DNA of 13,895 nucleotides, from NCBI GenBank assembly GCA_946614205.1, contig CAMOGR010000194.1:1-13895 (forward strand), read 5' to 3'. The stretch comes from an uncultured Bacteroidales bacterium. GTDB taxonomy: Bacteria > Bacteroidota > Bacteroidia > Bacteroidales > UBA932. The translations under genes were made by a program, and so were the position numbers. Positions 4,799 through 12,771 of this stretch are shown piece by piece; positions within the stretch are counted from its first letter, which is position 1; each line of letters starts with the position of its first letter. The notes under the pieces are model-generated. The model ran no database searches, had not been told where the DNA came from, and saw nothing but the letters and a program-made list of their open reading frames with translations.

Positions 4799-6520
4799 AT
4801 GAAAACACTCCGACTCACCATAGCGCTTGCGGCCGCAGCCCTTGCGCTTTCCCCCAGGGCGGACGCCTGCACCAACATAATCGTAACCCCCGGCGCATCC
4901 GCGGACGGTTCGTCCATGGTTTCGTACGCCGCCGATTCCCACTGGCTCTTCGGGGAACTGTACTTCCGTCCCGGTGGCTCCTGGAAGGCCGGCTCACGGC
5001 TTCCGATAGTCGAATGGGACACCGCAAAGCCCCTCGGCGACATCGCCCAGGCCGCGCAGACCTGGCAGACAGTGGGCAACATGAACGTCCACCAGCTGAT
5101 AATCGGCGAGACCACGTGGGGCGGCCGCGAGGAGCAGATCAATCCCGGAGGCATAATGGACTACGGTTCACTGATTTACGTGACTCTCCAACGGGCCCGC
5201 ACCGCCCGGGAGGCGATCCAGACCATAGTGGAGCTGGCGAATGAATACGGCTACCCTTCCGAGGGCGAGACCTTCAGCATCGCCGACCCGAAGGAGGCCT
5301 GGATAATGGACCTCGTGGGCAAAGGTTCCGACGAGAAGGGGATTGTATGGGTGGCCCGCCGCATACCCGACGGTTACATCTGCGCACACGCCAACCAGTG
5401 CCGCATCACCCGTTTCCCCTGGAACGACCCCGAAAACTGCATGTATTCACCCGACGTGGCCGAGTACGCCCGCAGCAAGGGCTGGTACAGCGGTTCCGAC
5501 GAGGACTTCAGCTTCCGCGACTCCTACAACCCGCTCGATTTCGGAGCCGCCCGCGGCTGCGACGCACGTGCCTGGTCGGCATTCAACATCCTATGCGACG
5601 GCGTGTTTGCCTATGAGGAAAACGGAGAACTCAAGGTGCGTCCGGCCGCCGACTGGCTCCAGTATGCGATGGGATACGAACTTGACGGGGAAATGCCCCT
5701 GTTCGTGAAGCCGTCGCGCAAGCTCAGCATGAAGGACATAGCCGACGTGATGCGCGACCACTACGAAGGCACGCCGATGGACATGCGCGTCGACATAGGT
5801 GCCGGAGGCAATGCCTGCCCCTACCGCTGGCGTCCCATGGACTTCGAGTGGGAGGGCGAGAGGTACGTCAACGAAAGGGCCATCGCCACCCAGCAGACAG
5901 GATTCTGGTTCGTCGGTCAGGCCCGCGGCTGGCTGCCCGACGAAATCGGCGCCCTGCTTTGGTTTGGCTGCGACGATGCCGCAACGTCTTATCTTACACC
6001 TGTTTATGTGAGTACCAAGGAGGTGCCTGACTGCCTCCGTGAAGGCAACGGCGACCTTCTGCACTACAGCGCCACGTCCCAGTTTTGGATAAACAACAGG
6101 GTGACGAACGCCTGCTATCGCATGTACAACCGCATGGAGCCGGTGGTGCGCGCCGAGGTGGACGCTTACGAAAACCGCATGATGACCAGCGTCACCGAGT
6201 TCGATTCGCGGATGCTTGCCCTGTACAACGGCAACGGCAGCCGTCCCGGCAGACCGGGCGCCGTCCGGAAGGTGGTGCGGAATCTCACCCGTTTCACTGT
6301 CGACAACGCGCAGGAGCAGTTCCGCCACTGGTCGGAGCTGGAAGAAATGCTGACGGTCAAGTTCATCGACGGCAACGTCAAGGCACAGGCCGCCGACGGC
6401 ACATTCCTGCATTCGCAGTACTCGGAGGGCATTCCCGAGGGCCTCACCCAGCCGGGCTACACCGACCGCTGGAAGGCCGCCGTGGTGCGCGACGCAGGCG
6501 ACGTACTGAAGGCCCGCTAA
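4799..6520 (+). CDS. Secreted C69-family dipeptidase
   Basis: This 573-residue exported Ntn-hydrolase of peptidase family C69 (PepD/dipeptidase A type) hydrolyses dipeptides in known relatives. The signal peptide MKTLRLTIALAAAALALSPR ends in ADA before Cys24 (codon 4868-4870). Signal peptidase I cleavage would therefore expose Cys24 as the N-terminal nucleophile, as the mechanism requires. CTNIIVTPGASADGSSMVSY matches the family start C-T-x-x-x-V-x-x-x-A-S-x-D-G-S. Downstream lie QINPGGIMDYGSLIYVTLQR, GETFSIADPKEAWIMDL and ICAHANQCRI, all typical of Peptidase_C69. The residues before Cys24 do not form a good lipobox, so it is probably soluble in the periplasm. The length fits the longer Bacteroidetes members. 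A promoter for the next gene follows its stop directly. Confidence 0.93.
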   Translation: MKTLRLTIALAAAALALSPRADACTNIIVTPGASADGSSMVSYAADSHWLFGELYFRPGGSWKAGSRLPIVEWDTAKPLGDIAQAAQTWQTVGNMNVHQLIIGETTWGGREEQINPGGIMDYGSLIYVTLQRARTAREAIQTIVELANEYGYPSEGETFSIADPKEAWIMDLVGKGSDEKGIVWVARRIPDGYICAHANQCRITRFPWNDPENCMYSPDVAEYARSKGWYSGSDEDFSFRDSYNPLDFGAARGCDARAWSAFNILCDGVFAYEENGELKVRPAADWLQYAMGYELDGEMPLFVKPSRKLSMKDIADVMRDHYEGTPMDMRVDIGAGGNACPYRWRPMDFEWEGERYVNERAIATQQTGFWFVGQARGWLPDEIGALLWFGCDDAATSYLTPVYVSTKEVPDCLREGNGDLLHYSATSQFWINNRVTNACYRMYNRMEPVVRAEVDAYENRMMTSVTEFDSRMLALYNGNGSRPGRPGAVRKVVRNLTRFTVDNAQEQFRHWSELEEMLTVKFIDGNVKAQAADGTFLHSQYSEGIPEGLTQPGYTDRWKAAVVRDAGDVLKAR

Positions 6521-6526
6521 TTTTAT

Positions 6527-6534
6527 TATATTTG
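6527..6534 (+). promoter_or_regulatory. -7 box upstream of the thioredoxin-fold lipoprotein
   Basis: TATATTTG (TAnnTTTG) begins 6 bp after the C69 stop codon and ends 30 nt before the next ATG. The predicted 5' UTR is about 25 nt and A-rich (AATCAATAAACGAATACGAT). No convincing -33 motif, which would fall inside the C69 coding sequence. Confidence 0.6.
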
Positions 6535-6564
6535 CATGTTGGAAATCAATAAACGAATACGATA

Positions 6565-7653
6565 ATGAAAATCAAGTACATCCTCACAGCAGCCGCAAGC
6601 CTGGTCCTTGCCGCCTGCACCTCCCAGACAGCATTCAGCGTCAAGGCCACCGACGCCGACGGCGCAACGGTCAACGTAATCGACCTGCTGTCCGGCGAGA
6701 CTCTCGCATCCGGAACGGGAGACGAGATAATCGTCAACGGCAAGGCCGCCAAAAACGCCCTCCTGGCAGTCCAGAAAGAGGGCGACAGCTGGCAGACCAT
6801 GTTCTTCAACGACGGAGTTGACGTCACCGTCGACGTGGACGACCACACTTTCACCGGTTCCCCCCTCAACACCAAGGTGAACGACTTCGACCTCAAGTCC
6901 TCCAAGGCCATGGACGCCATCAACGAGGCCATCGAGGACCTTGAAGACGTCGAAGACCCTGCCGAGCAGCTTGTCAGGACCGCCGCCGTGCAGTCCGACA
7001 TCCAGGCCTTCATGGAAAGCTACAAGACCTTCCTCGCCGAGAATCACGACAACATCGCGCCCGCCGCGTTCATGCCCGCCATCTTCTCCTACCTTGAGGA
7101 AGAGGAAATCGAGGCTGAACTCAAGCCTGAGTACGCTTACACCAACCATCCCTACACCCAGAAGTTCCTGAAGATGCTCGACGAGCAGAAAGAGGCCCAG
7201 GCAGCAGCGGAGGCTGAGGCGCAGAAGATAATCGGAACTCCCTTCACCGACCTCGAGGAGCCCGACACGGACGGCGTGTCCCACAAGCTCAGCGAATACG
7301 TGGGCAAGGGCAAATGGGTGCTGGTTGACTTCTGGGCTTCCTGGTGCGGCCCCTGCCGCAGGGAGATGCCCAACGTGGTCTTAGCATACGACAAGTATCA
7401 CGACAAGGGCTTCGACATCGTCGGCCTCTCCTTCGACAACGACAAGGATGCCTGGATCGAGGCGATCGAAGAGCTCGGAATGCCCTGGCATCATCTTTCC
7501 GACCTCAAGGGCTGGCAGAGCGTTGCCGCCGGAGTCTATGGCATACGCGCCATTCCTGCAAGCCTCCTCATCGACCCTCAGGGCGTCATAGTGGCCCGCG
7601 ACCTTCGCGGCGAAGCGCTCGGAGACAAACTCGCAGAGATATTTGGGGAGTAA
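6565..7653 (+). CDS. TlpA/ResA-type thiol-disulfide oxidoreductase lipoprotein
   Basis: This 362-residue protein has a lipoprotein signal ending LVLAAC (Cys18), so it is probably anchored at the periplasmic face of a membrane. Residues about 20-200 look like the DUF4369-type N-terminal domain found with Bacteroidetes thioredoxin-like proteins (DSWQTMFFNDGVDVTVDV, then TGSPLNTKVNDF), followed by a helical region rich in Glu and Ala. The C-terminal thioredoxin fold starts near residue 225: GTPFTDLEEPDTDG, KWVLVDFWASWCGPCRREMP with redox cysteines C261 and C264, and the cis-proline loop GIRAIPASLLIDPQG. It probably reduces or isomerises disulfides, perhaps with the porin or the Cys-dependent dipeptidase beside it as clients; that part is inference. 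The porin gene follows after 6 nt, so they share a transcript. Confidence 0.9.
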   Translation: MKIKYILTAAASLVLAACTSQTAFSVKATDADGATVNVIDLLSGETLASGTGDEIIVNGKAAKNALLAVQKEGDSWQTMFFNDGVDVTVDVDDHTFTGSPLNTKVNDFDLKSSKAMDAINEAIEDLEDVEDPAEQLVRTAAVQSDIQAFMESYKTFLAENHDNIAPAAFMPAIFSYLEEEEIEAELKPEYAYTNHPYTQKFLKMLDEQKEAQAAAEAEAQKIIGTPFTDLEEPDTDGVSHKLSEYVGKGKWVLVDFWASWCGPCRREMPNVVLAYDKYHDKGFDIVGLSFDNDKDAWIEAIEELGMPWHHLSDLKGWQSVAAGVYGIRAIPASLLIDPQGVIVARDLRGEALGDKLAEIFGE

Positions 7654-7659
7654 GAAGCT

Positions 7660-8691
7660 GTGAGACGAATATTTATAACCGCCCTCGCCACTCTGACGGG
7701 GGCGGTCTGCGCTTTTGCCCAGCAGACTCACGTGGACGAGGTTTCCATCGACACCAGGGCTTCGTTCCACCAGCAGACCACCAACGGAGTGTATGACTCT
7801 CATTTCCAGGGAGAATACCTCAACCTGCACATCATCGGCCAGCTGACGGACAATCTGAGTTTCCGGATACGGCAGCGCCTCAACAAGAAGGTGGAAGACA
7901 CCAACCCGTTCAACGCCACGGACTTCCTCTGGCTCACCTGGAAGCCGGCGCAGAAGTGGTCCTTTACCTTCGGCAAGCAGCCGATACTCGTGGGCGGCTA
8001 CGAAATCGACGCGGTTCCCATCGACGTGTATTACTACGGAGCGTTCAGCAACAACCTCTACCAGTACTACGCCTTCGGTGCGAGCGCCAGCTTCCATCCT
8101 GCTGAAGGACAGACGATTTCGCTGCAGTTCATACCGTCTCCGATTTCGCCAGTGACCCAGAACGCCTACTCATACAACCTGTATTGGAACGGCAGTTTCA
8201 GCAAATGGTGGGACACGATATGGAGCTACAACCTCGTCGAGGACGAACTTCACCGCAAGATGAACTGGATTGCCCTGGGTAACCGTTTCTACATAGGAAA
8301 GCTCGCCGCCGACCTCGACTTCATCGACCGTATCGCCTTCGGGCAGAAGAATCCCTTTTCGGACTGGACGCTCATAGGGAAGGCCATCCTCACGCTGGGC
8401 AAGTGGAATTTATGCACCAAGATAGGCTACGAGCGCAACGATGCCGCCAATATCGACCCCGACTGGAAGCCTGAGTGGGACGGCCTGGTGAGCGAAAGCC
8501 ACCGCGGCTCCTACGACCTCGTGCTCCCCGCCGGGCACAACTACTTCTACGGCGGATTCGGTTTCGAATACTTCCCGCTCGGGAACGACAACCTGCGCAT
8601 CCACGTCGCATACTTCGGCGACAACCACGACCGGGTTCACAACTTCGACGTCGGCGTAACCTGGCGTTTCAAGATTTACAAACGGCCTTAG
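7660..8691 (+). CDS. Outer-membrane porin, OprO/OprP-like
   Basis: The 343-residue protein starts at GTG 7660, six bases after the preceding stop. That start gives a signal peptide MRRIFITALATLTGAVCAFA followed by QQ. The rest is a run of alternating aromatic and polar strands typical of a beta-barrel, ending in an amphipathic strand with aromatic residues (FDVGVTWRFKIY). DFLWLTWKPAQKWSFTFGKQ followed by GGYEIDAVPIDVYYYGAF resembles the phosphate-selective porin O/P family, in which a similar F-x-x-G-K-Q element is common. It probably forms a small-solute channel; substrate specificity is unknown. No promoter is visible directly in front, so it depends on the upstream lipoprotein transcript. 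A strong hairpin follows 30 bp downstream. Confidence 0.8.
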   Translation: MRRIFITALATLTGAVCAFAQQTHVDEVSIDTRASFHQQTTNGVYDSHFQGEYLNLHIIGQLTDNLSFRIRQRLNKKVEDTNPFNATDFLWLTWKPAQKWSFTFGKQPILVGGYEIDAVPIDVYYYGAFSNNLYQYYAFGASASFHPAEGQTISLQFIPSPISPVTQNAYSYNLYWNGSFSKWWDTIWSYNLVEDELHRKMNWIALGNRFYIGKLAADLDFIDRIAFGQKNPFSDWTLIGKAILTLGKWNLCTKIGYERNDAANIDPDWKPEWDGLVSESHRGSYDLVLPAGHNYFYGGFGFEYFPLGNDNLRIHVAYFGDNHDRVHNFDVGVTWRFKIYKRP

Positions 8692-8720
8692 CCTGCAATC
8701 AGCAGCCACCGTTAAACGAA

Positions 8721-8754
8721 AATCCCGGTCTCAATGTTCACTGAGGCCGGGATT
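8721..8754. terminator. Bidirectional terminator between convergent genes
   Basis: AATCCCGGTCTCA (8721-8733) pairs with TGAGGCCGGGATT (8742-8754) around an 8-nt loop. All 13 positions pair in + strand RNA, one as U-G; on the minus strand that pair becomes a mismatch. The minus-strand transcript continues into TTTTCGTTT, a better U-tract than on the plus side (GCCGTTAAAT). It probably ends both the porin and the OmpA/TPR lipoprotein transcripts. The octamer CCGTTAAA flanks it on both sides (8709-8716, 8756-8763). Confidence 0.85.
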
Positions 8755-8773
8755 GCCGTTAAATATTTGAAGG

Positions 8774-10426
8774 TCAGAGTCCGAGCGAAGCGAACTCGAT
8801 GTCGTTCTGTGCGCGCTTCTTCAGTGCCTCGTCGGCGCTGGTCGCGGCAGCAAGGAGGCTGCGGGCTTCGCCGCTCTGGCCTTTGCGCGCTGCGATGACA
8901 GCCCGCAGGTAGTCGGCCTTGGCCCCGGTCTGCCCCTCAAGCGCGGAGGTGGCCCCGCCGAGGTCTCCGTTCAGGAGATACGCCACGGCGGCGTTGGCCC
9001 CCTTGAGGCCCGCGGCATCCTTCACGGCCGTCTCGTAGTCACCCTTGAGGATGTCCATCGCAACGCGGTTCTGCCTGGAGTCCTCGTTGTCGGCCTTCCA
9101 GAAGCAAAGGTCGGCAGCCTGCCAGTCTTCGTTTCTCATGGCTACCACGCCGGTGGCGTTGAGCGCGTCGGCGTCGGGTTCCTTGATTTTGCCGATGTAG
9201 GCGCCTCCGAGCGAGGTCCTGCCCTGGTCGAGATAGAGGGCGCCGAGGTTGTAGCGGGCCACGTCGGAATTGAATTTCTCTATTGCGAGCTTGTACAGGC
9301 TCTCCTTGCCCTCGGTAGACTCGGTAATGGTGGCGAGGTGCAGGATGGAAGGTTCGTCGAAGCGGTCGAGCCCGAGTTTCCCGGCCCTTTCGACCAGCTC
9401 GTCGTCGTCGTAATTACGCCATTCCAAGTCGGTTACGAGGCGGGCGCGGCGCAGTTCGGGGAACACCCTCTTGTTGATTTCTTCGTAAATCTGGGAGAGG
9501 TTGCGGATTTCGCTCTCGCGGACCGCGGGGTCGCTGTACATGCTGAGTACGCGGAGAATCAGGTCCTTGTCGCGGATGCTGGACTTCTGCACGGCCTCGC
9601 GGAATCCGTCCCAGTCCTGGCCGACGCTCTCGGTCTCTACGCCGGAGAGCTCCAGGCCGCCGGCAACCTTGTCCCAGGCCTTCTGGGCGGTGCCTGCGCG
9701 CTTGCCGGACAGCTCGTCATTGTACTGCTTGCCGCCTTCGGGGGAAGCGTAGGCGACGATTTTTGTATCCTTGATGGTGGTGCGCTCGTCGGTCTGAAGG
9801 TACTCCAGGGAGTTCTTGTAGTTGACCATGGAGTTGGTTTCGAACTGCTCCTTGTCCACGCGGTCGGAGCCGACGTCGTAGAGGATGCGGCCCTCGGTGG
9901 TGCGGTAGAGTATGGGCTGATAGCCGTCAGGCTTGACGCTGTAGACGCCGCCCAGGTCGGCCAGCTGGTAGGTGGCCAGGCATCCGTCGGCTACCTTGAC
10001 CGGGTCGACAGGGTAGGTCTTGTCTTTGTAGCGCACGGTGGCGCGAAGCTCCAGATGCGCCTTCTCGCAGCCGGGAACATATTTGAACTCAAGACGTTCC
10101 GTAACGGTCTGCCCCTTGGAAGACACGGGCTTGTAATTGTCTTTGACCTTGTCGCCCTGGTACTGGAGCAAGCGTCCGGCCTGCTCACCGCCCTCGTACA
10201 CGAGCACGGGCGTAACGTCTACGAAAGCCTGCGGATGGAAGTAACCCTTGGGCACGTTCACGCTGATTGTTGCGGGAATTTTTCCGGTCTTGATTTCCAG
10301 GATTTCGGGGGTGCAGGAGATGGTAACGTCCTTGGCCATCTGCATTTGCTCGATTCTGGATTTGGCACAGGATGTGCCGAGCAGAAGGAGCGCACTGAGC
10401 GCTGCAAGCGAGATGATTCTTTTCAT
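8774..10426 (-). CDS. Lipoprotein with OmpA-like segment and TPR-type C-terminus
   Basis: The protein has 550 residues. MKRIISLAALSALLLLGTSC is a lipoprotein-type signal with Cys20; the -3 residue is Gly, so the lipobox is relaxed, as is common in Bacteroidetes. Residues about 30-160 look like beta-sandwich material (VTISCTPEILEIKTGKIPAT). Residues about 215-255 resemble the OmpA C-terminal fold, KDTKIVAYASPEGGKQYNDE then LSGKRAGTAQKAW, which in relatives positions the protein on peptidoglycan. From about residue 355 to the end the sequence is helical and repeat-like, consistent with TPRs (VARYNLGALYLDQGRTSLGG, then LNATGVVAMRNEDWQAADLC). A scaffold in the outer membrane or periplasm is likely; its specific role is unknown. 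It is monocistronic, divergent from the sigma-54 activator and convergent with the porin. Confidence 0.8.
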   Translation of the reverse strand: MKRIISLAALSALLLLGTSCAKSRIEQMQMAKDVTISCTPEILEIKTGKIPATISVNVPKGYFHPQAFVDVTPVLVYEGGEQAGRLLQYQGDKVKDNYKPVSSKGQTVTERLEFKYVPGCEKAHLELRATVRYKDKTYPVDPVKVADGCLATYQLADLGGVYSVKPDGYQPILYRTTEGRILYDVGSDRVDKEQFETNSMVNYKNSLEYLQTDERTTIKDTKIVAYASPEGGKQYNDELSGKRAGTAQKAWDKVAGGLELSGVETESVGQDWDGFREAVQKSSIRDKDLILRVLSMYSDPAVRESEIRNLSQIYEEINKRVFPELRRARLVTDLEWRNYDDDELVERAGKLGLDRFDEPSILHLATITESTEGKESLYKLAIEKFNSDVARYNLGALYLDQGRTSLGGAYIGKIKEPDADALNATGVVAMRNEDWQAADLCFWKADNEDSRQNRVAMDILKGDYETAVKDAAGLKGANAAVAYLLNGDLGGATSALEGQTGAKADYLRAVIAARKGQSGEARSLLAAATSADEALKKRAQNDIEFASLGL

Positions 10427-10434
10427 AATGAATG

Positions 10435-10442
10435 CAAAGATA
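10435..10442 (-). promoter_or_regulatory. -7 box for the OmpA/TPR lipoprotein gene
   Basis: On the minus strand this reads TATCTTTG (TAnnTTTG), ending 8 nt before the ATG at 10426. It faces away from the plus-strand box at 10454-10461, with 11 bp between them. Confidence 0.65.
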
Positions 10443-10453
10443 AGTTTTTTTCA

Positions 10454-10461
10454 TAACTTTG
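10454..10461 (+). promoter_or_regulatory. -7 box for the sigma-54 activator/lptE/secG operon
   Basis: TAACTTTG (TAnnTTTG) ends 7 nt before the ATG at 10469, so the operon mRNA would begin at or next to its first codon. The T-run at 10445-10451 lies between the two divergent boxes. Confidence 0.65.
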
Positions 10462-10468
10462 CGCTGTT

Positions 10469-11659
10469 ATGGACTCACAAGAGCTTCAACTGTTAAAAAA
10501 CCGTTACGACATCATAGGCAACGACCCGGCGCTCGCACGTGCGCTGGAGACGGCCGTCGCAATAGCTCCCACCGACCTGACCGTCCTCATAGAGGGCGAG
10601 AGCGGCACCGGCAAGGAAAACATACCCCGTATAATCCATCAGCACAGCCGCCGCAAGAACGGCAAATATCTTGCCGTAAACTGCGGAGCCCTGCCCGAGG
10701 GCACCATCAACGCAGAACTCTTCGGCCATGAGAAGGGAGCCTTCACCGGCGCAGTCGGCGAACGCAAGGGCTACTTCGAGGAGGCCGACGGAGGCACGCT
10801 GTTCCTGGACGAAATAGGCGAACTCCCCAAGGAGACGCAGGCCATGCTGCTCCGCGTGCTGCAGAACGGCGAATTCATCAAAGTGGGCTCGTCCAAGGTG
10901 GAGAAGACCGACGTGCGCGTCATCTGCGCCACCAACGTCAACCTTTCCTACGCCGTCGCGACGGGCAAGTTCCGCCAGGACCTGTACTACCGCATCAATT
11001 CCATTCAGATAAAGATGCCCCCGCTGCGCGAACGCAAGAGCGACATCTATCTGCTGTTCCGCAAATTCTCCTCCGACTTCGCCGCCAAGTACGGCAGCTG
11101 CCGCGTGGCCCTCGACCTCGAGGCCATTTCGGCCCTGTCGTCGTACCGCTGGCCCGGCAACGTCCGTCAGCTTAAGAATGTGGCCGAAACGGTGACGGCC
11201 CTCGAAAGCCGCCCTGCAAGGGCCGGCGAGGACAAGGTCGAAATCGGCGCCGCCGCGCTTTCCAAGTATCTGCCCGACGAGCAGGACAGCCTGCTGCCCG
11301 CCCAGGCCGCTCCGGGAGCCTCCGGAGGGGGTATGTCCGATCAGGACAAGCAGATGATAATCAAGGCGCTGCTCGACCTCAAGGGAGAAGTCGACTCTCT
11401 CCGCGCACTCGTGAATTCCGGCGCTCCCGCCCCTGCCCGGCAGCCCCGGGAGGTCATCCCGCAGCACATCGACGAGCCCGAGGAGCAGGTCTTCGAAGAA
11501 TCGCCCGTGGAGCACGAGGTGAGCATGAAGCAGCTGGGCGACGAAGCCATCGAACGGGCACTCGCCCGCCACGGCGGCAAGGTCGGCCCTGCAGCCAAGG
11601 AGCTCGGCATCTCGGAGCGCACCATCTACCGCAAACTCGCAGCAAAGAAGAACAAATGA
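10469..11659 (+). CDS. Sigma-54-dependent transcriptional activator (AAA+ and Fis-type HTH, no sensor domain)
   Basis: This 396-residue enhancer-binding protein uses ATP hydrolysis to open sigma-54 promoters. The AAA+ domain starts almost at the N-terminus: Walker A GESGTGKE (43-50), the sigma-54-contacting loop GAFTGA (90-95), Walker B GGTLFLDE (108-115), then FRQDLYYRIN with PPLRERKSDI and the YRWPGNVRQLKN segment (about residue 228). A Pro/Ala/Glu-rich linker (about 270-350) leads to a Fis-type HTH at the C-terminus (ALARHGGKVGPAAKELGISE then RTIYRKL). There is no receiver, PAS or GAF domain, so control must come from expression level or a partner protein. Its stop overlaps the lptE start as ATGA. 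As I recall, Bacteroidales often keep this gene in front of lptE and secG, which suggests a link to envelope biogenesis. Confidence 0.95.
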   Translation: MDSQELQLLKNRYDIIGNDPALARALETAVAIAPTDLTVLIEGESGTGKENIPRIIHQHSRRKNGKYLAVNCGALPEGTINAELFGHEKGAFTGAVGERKGYFEEADGGTLFLDEIGELPKETQAMLLRVLQNGEFIKVGSSKVEKTDVRVICATNVNLSYAVATGKFRQDLYYRINSIQIKMPPLRERKSDIYLLFRKFSSDFAAKYGSCRVALDLEAISALSSYRWPGNVRQLKNVAETVTALESRPARAGEDKVEIGAAALSKYLPDEQDSLLPAQAAPGASGGGMSDQDKQMIIKALLDLKGEVDSLRALVNSGAPAPARQPREVIPQHIDEPEEQVFEESPVEHEVSMKQLGDEAIERALARHGGKVGPAAKELGISERTIYRKLAAKKNK

Positions 11660-12162
11660 AAGTCCGCTTCCTCATGATTATGGCCGCCGCGCTGCTGCTC
11701 ATGCAGTCGTGCAAGGTGTCGTATTCCTTCTCGGGTACGTCCATTCAGGCCGACGTGGAGACCATCACCATCAATTTCATAGAATACCGTGCGCCGAGGG
11801 TCAACCCCTCGCTGAGCAATGACCTCACCGAGGCCATACGCAACCAGTTCCGCCGCATGACGCGCCTTGAGCAGGTCGAGACCGACGGTGACATGGAAAT
11901 CAGCGGCCAGATAACGGGGTACGACGTGTCCGCGGCAGCCGTTACCGCCAACGAAGTCGCCGCCCGCAACAAGCTCACGGTCACCGTAAAGATTCAGTTC
12001 AGCGACAAGAAGCATCCGGAAGAGGACTTCGACAAGAGCTTCTCGGCATACTCTGAATACGACTCCACGAGCACTCTCGACGCCGTGGAGAGCAGCCTCT
12101 GTGCCGAAATCGTTGAAAAGCTGGTGGAAGACATCTTCAACGCATCCGTAGCACAATGGTAG
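11656..12162 (+). CDS. lptE: LptE-like LPS-assembly lipoprotein
   Basis: The 168-residue lipoprotein has signal MKVRFLMIMAAALLLMQSC with Cys19 and a relaxed lipobox. The mature part starts KVSYSFSGTSIQADVETITI and includes NPSLSNDLTEAIRNQF, matching the compact LptE fold with its [G]T[S]I...T[I]xIxxF strand and following helix. LptE plugs and helps assemble the LptD translocon, which inserts LPS in the outer leaflet. The start codon overlaps the stop of the sigma-54 activator by ATGA, and its own end overlaps the next gene by 7 nt, so translation of the cluster is probably coupled. LptE sequences diverge strongly; the call rests on size, lipid signal, fold-like pattern and conserved gene order. 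Confidence 0.85.
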   Translation: MKVRFLMIMAAALLLMQSCKVSYSFSGTSIQADVETITINFIEYRAPRVNPSLSNDLTEAIRNQFRRMTRLEQVETDGDMEISGQITGYDVSAAAVTANEVAARNKLTVTVKIQFSDKKHPEEDFDKSFSAYSEYDSTSTLDAVESSLCAEIVEKLVEDIFNASVAQW

Positions 12163-12770
12163 GAGGGTCCATAGACATACACCGCCTCAACATGGAGGAA
12201 CTGCTGGGCGTGGTCAGCATATATCCCTGGTACGCCGGAGCCCGCTTCGAGCTGTGCAGGCGCTCCGCCGAGGCCGGGACGCTGAGCCAGGGGGAGCTTT
12301 CGCAGGCCGCCCTGTACGTGAGCTCGCGACGGGTACTGTCCGCGCTGGTAAGGCGCAACCGGAACGCCGATTACTCCGACGCTTCCGTCAGTACCATGCT
12401 TCGAGACGTGATGCAGGCTGAAGCGCCGCAGCAGGAAGAGGCCCCGGAGCCTCCTGCAGCAGAGACTCCGCAGCAGTTCGCACGCCGCATCTTCGTCGTG
12501 GGCGGGGACTATTTCTCCCAGGCCCAGTACAAGGAAGCACGCCGGGAGGGAGACAACATTTTCTCCTCTTTCGCCACTTCGGAACGGGACGACCTCCCTA
12601 TGGGCCCGCTCGAGGAAGAATTCGACCTTTGCACCGAAACTCTGGCCCAAATATATGCAGAACAGGGTTATTTTGAGGAGGCTAGGCAAATTTATTCGAA
12701 ACTTATTTTGCGATATCCGGAAAAAAGTGTTTACTTTGCATCCCTTATTGAAAAATTAGACAAAAACTGA
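12156..12770 (+). CDS. TPR-containing conserved hypothetical protein
   Basis: The 204-residue protein has no signal peptide or membrane segment and is probably cytosolic. The N-terminal half is helical (LNMEELLGVVSIYPWYAGAR), then comes a Glu/Pro/Ala-rich linker (about residues 86-107) and a second helical part. The end is a clear TPR-like helix pair, ETLAQIYAEQGYFEEARQIY, followed by RYPEKSVYFASLIEKL. The start ATG at 12156 overlaps the end of lptE by 7 nt, and secG starts one base after its stop. Proteins with this layout stand between lptE and secG in other Bacteroidales as I recall. Its fixed place between an LPS-transport gene and a secretion gene suggests an envelope or export role, but function is unknown. 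Confidence 0.85.
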   Translation: MVGGSIDIHRLNMEELLGVVSIYPWYAGARFELCRRSAEAGTLSQGELSQAALYVSSRRVLSALVRRNRNADYSDASVSTMLRDVMQAEAPQQEEAPEPPAAETPQQFARRIFVVGGDYFSQAQYKEARREGDNIFSSFATSERDDLPMGPLEEEFDLCTETLAQIYAEQGYFEEARQIYSKLILRYPEKSVYFASLIEKLDKN

Positions 12771-12771
12771 T

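Noticed and set aside
4853..4870. lipobox in the C69 dipeptidase signal
   Set aside because: RADAC has Ala-Asp-Ala before the cysteine, which fits signal peptidase I; Cys24 is needed as a free N-terminal nucleophile.
9338..10456. 372-residue open frame on the + strand
   Set aside because: Antisense shadow of the OmpA/TPR lipoprotein, favoured by high GC.
10493..11572. 359-residue open frame on the minus strand
   Set aside because: Antisense shadow of the sigma-54 activator, whose Walker A, GAFTGA and Walker B motifs are intact.
12731..12738. promoter for secG inside the TPR gene (TTACTTTG)
   Set aside because: The second base is T instead of A in TAnnTTTG and the tight gene spacing already explains secG transcription.
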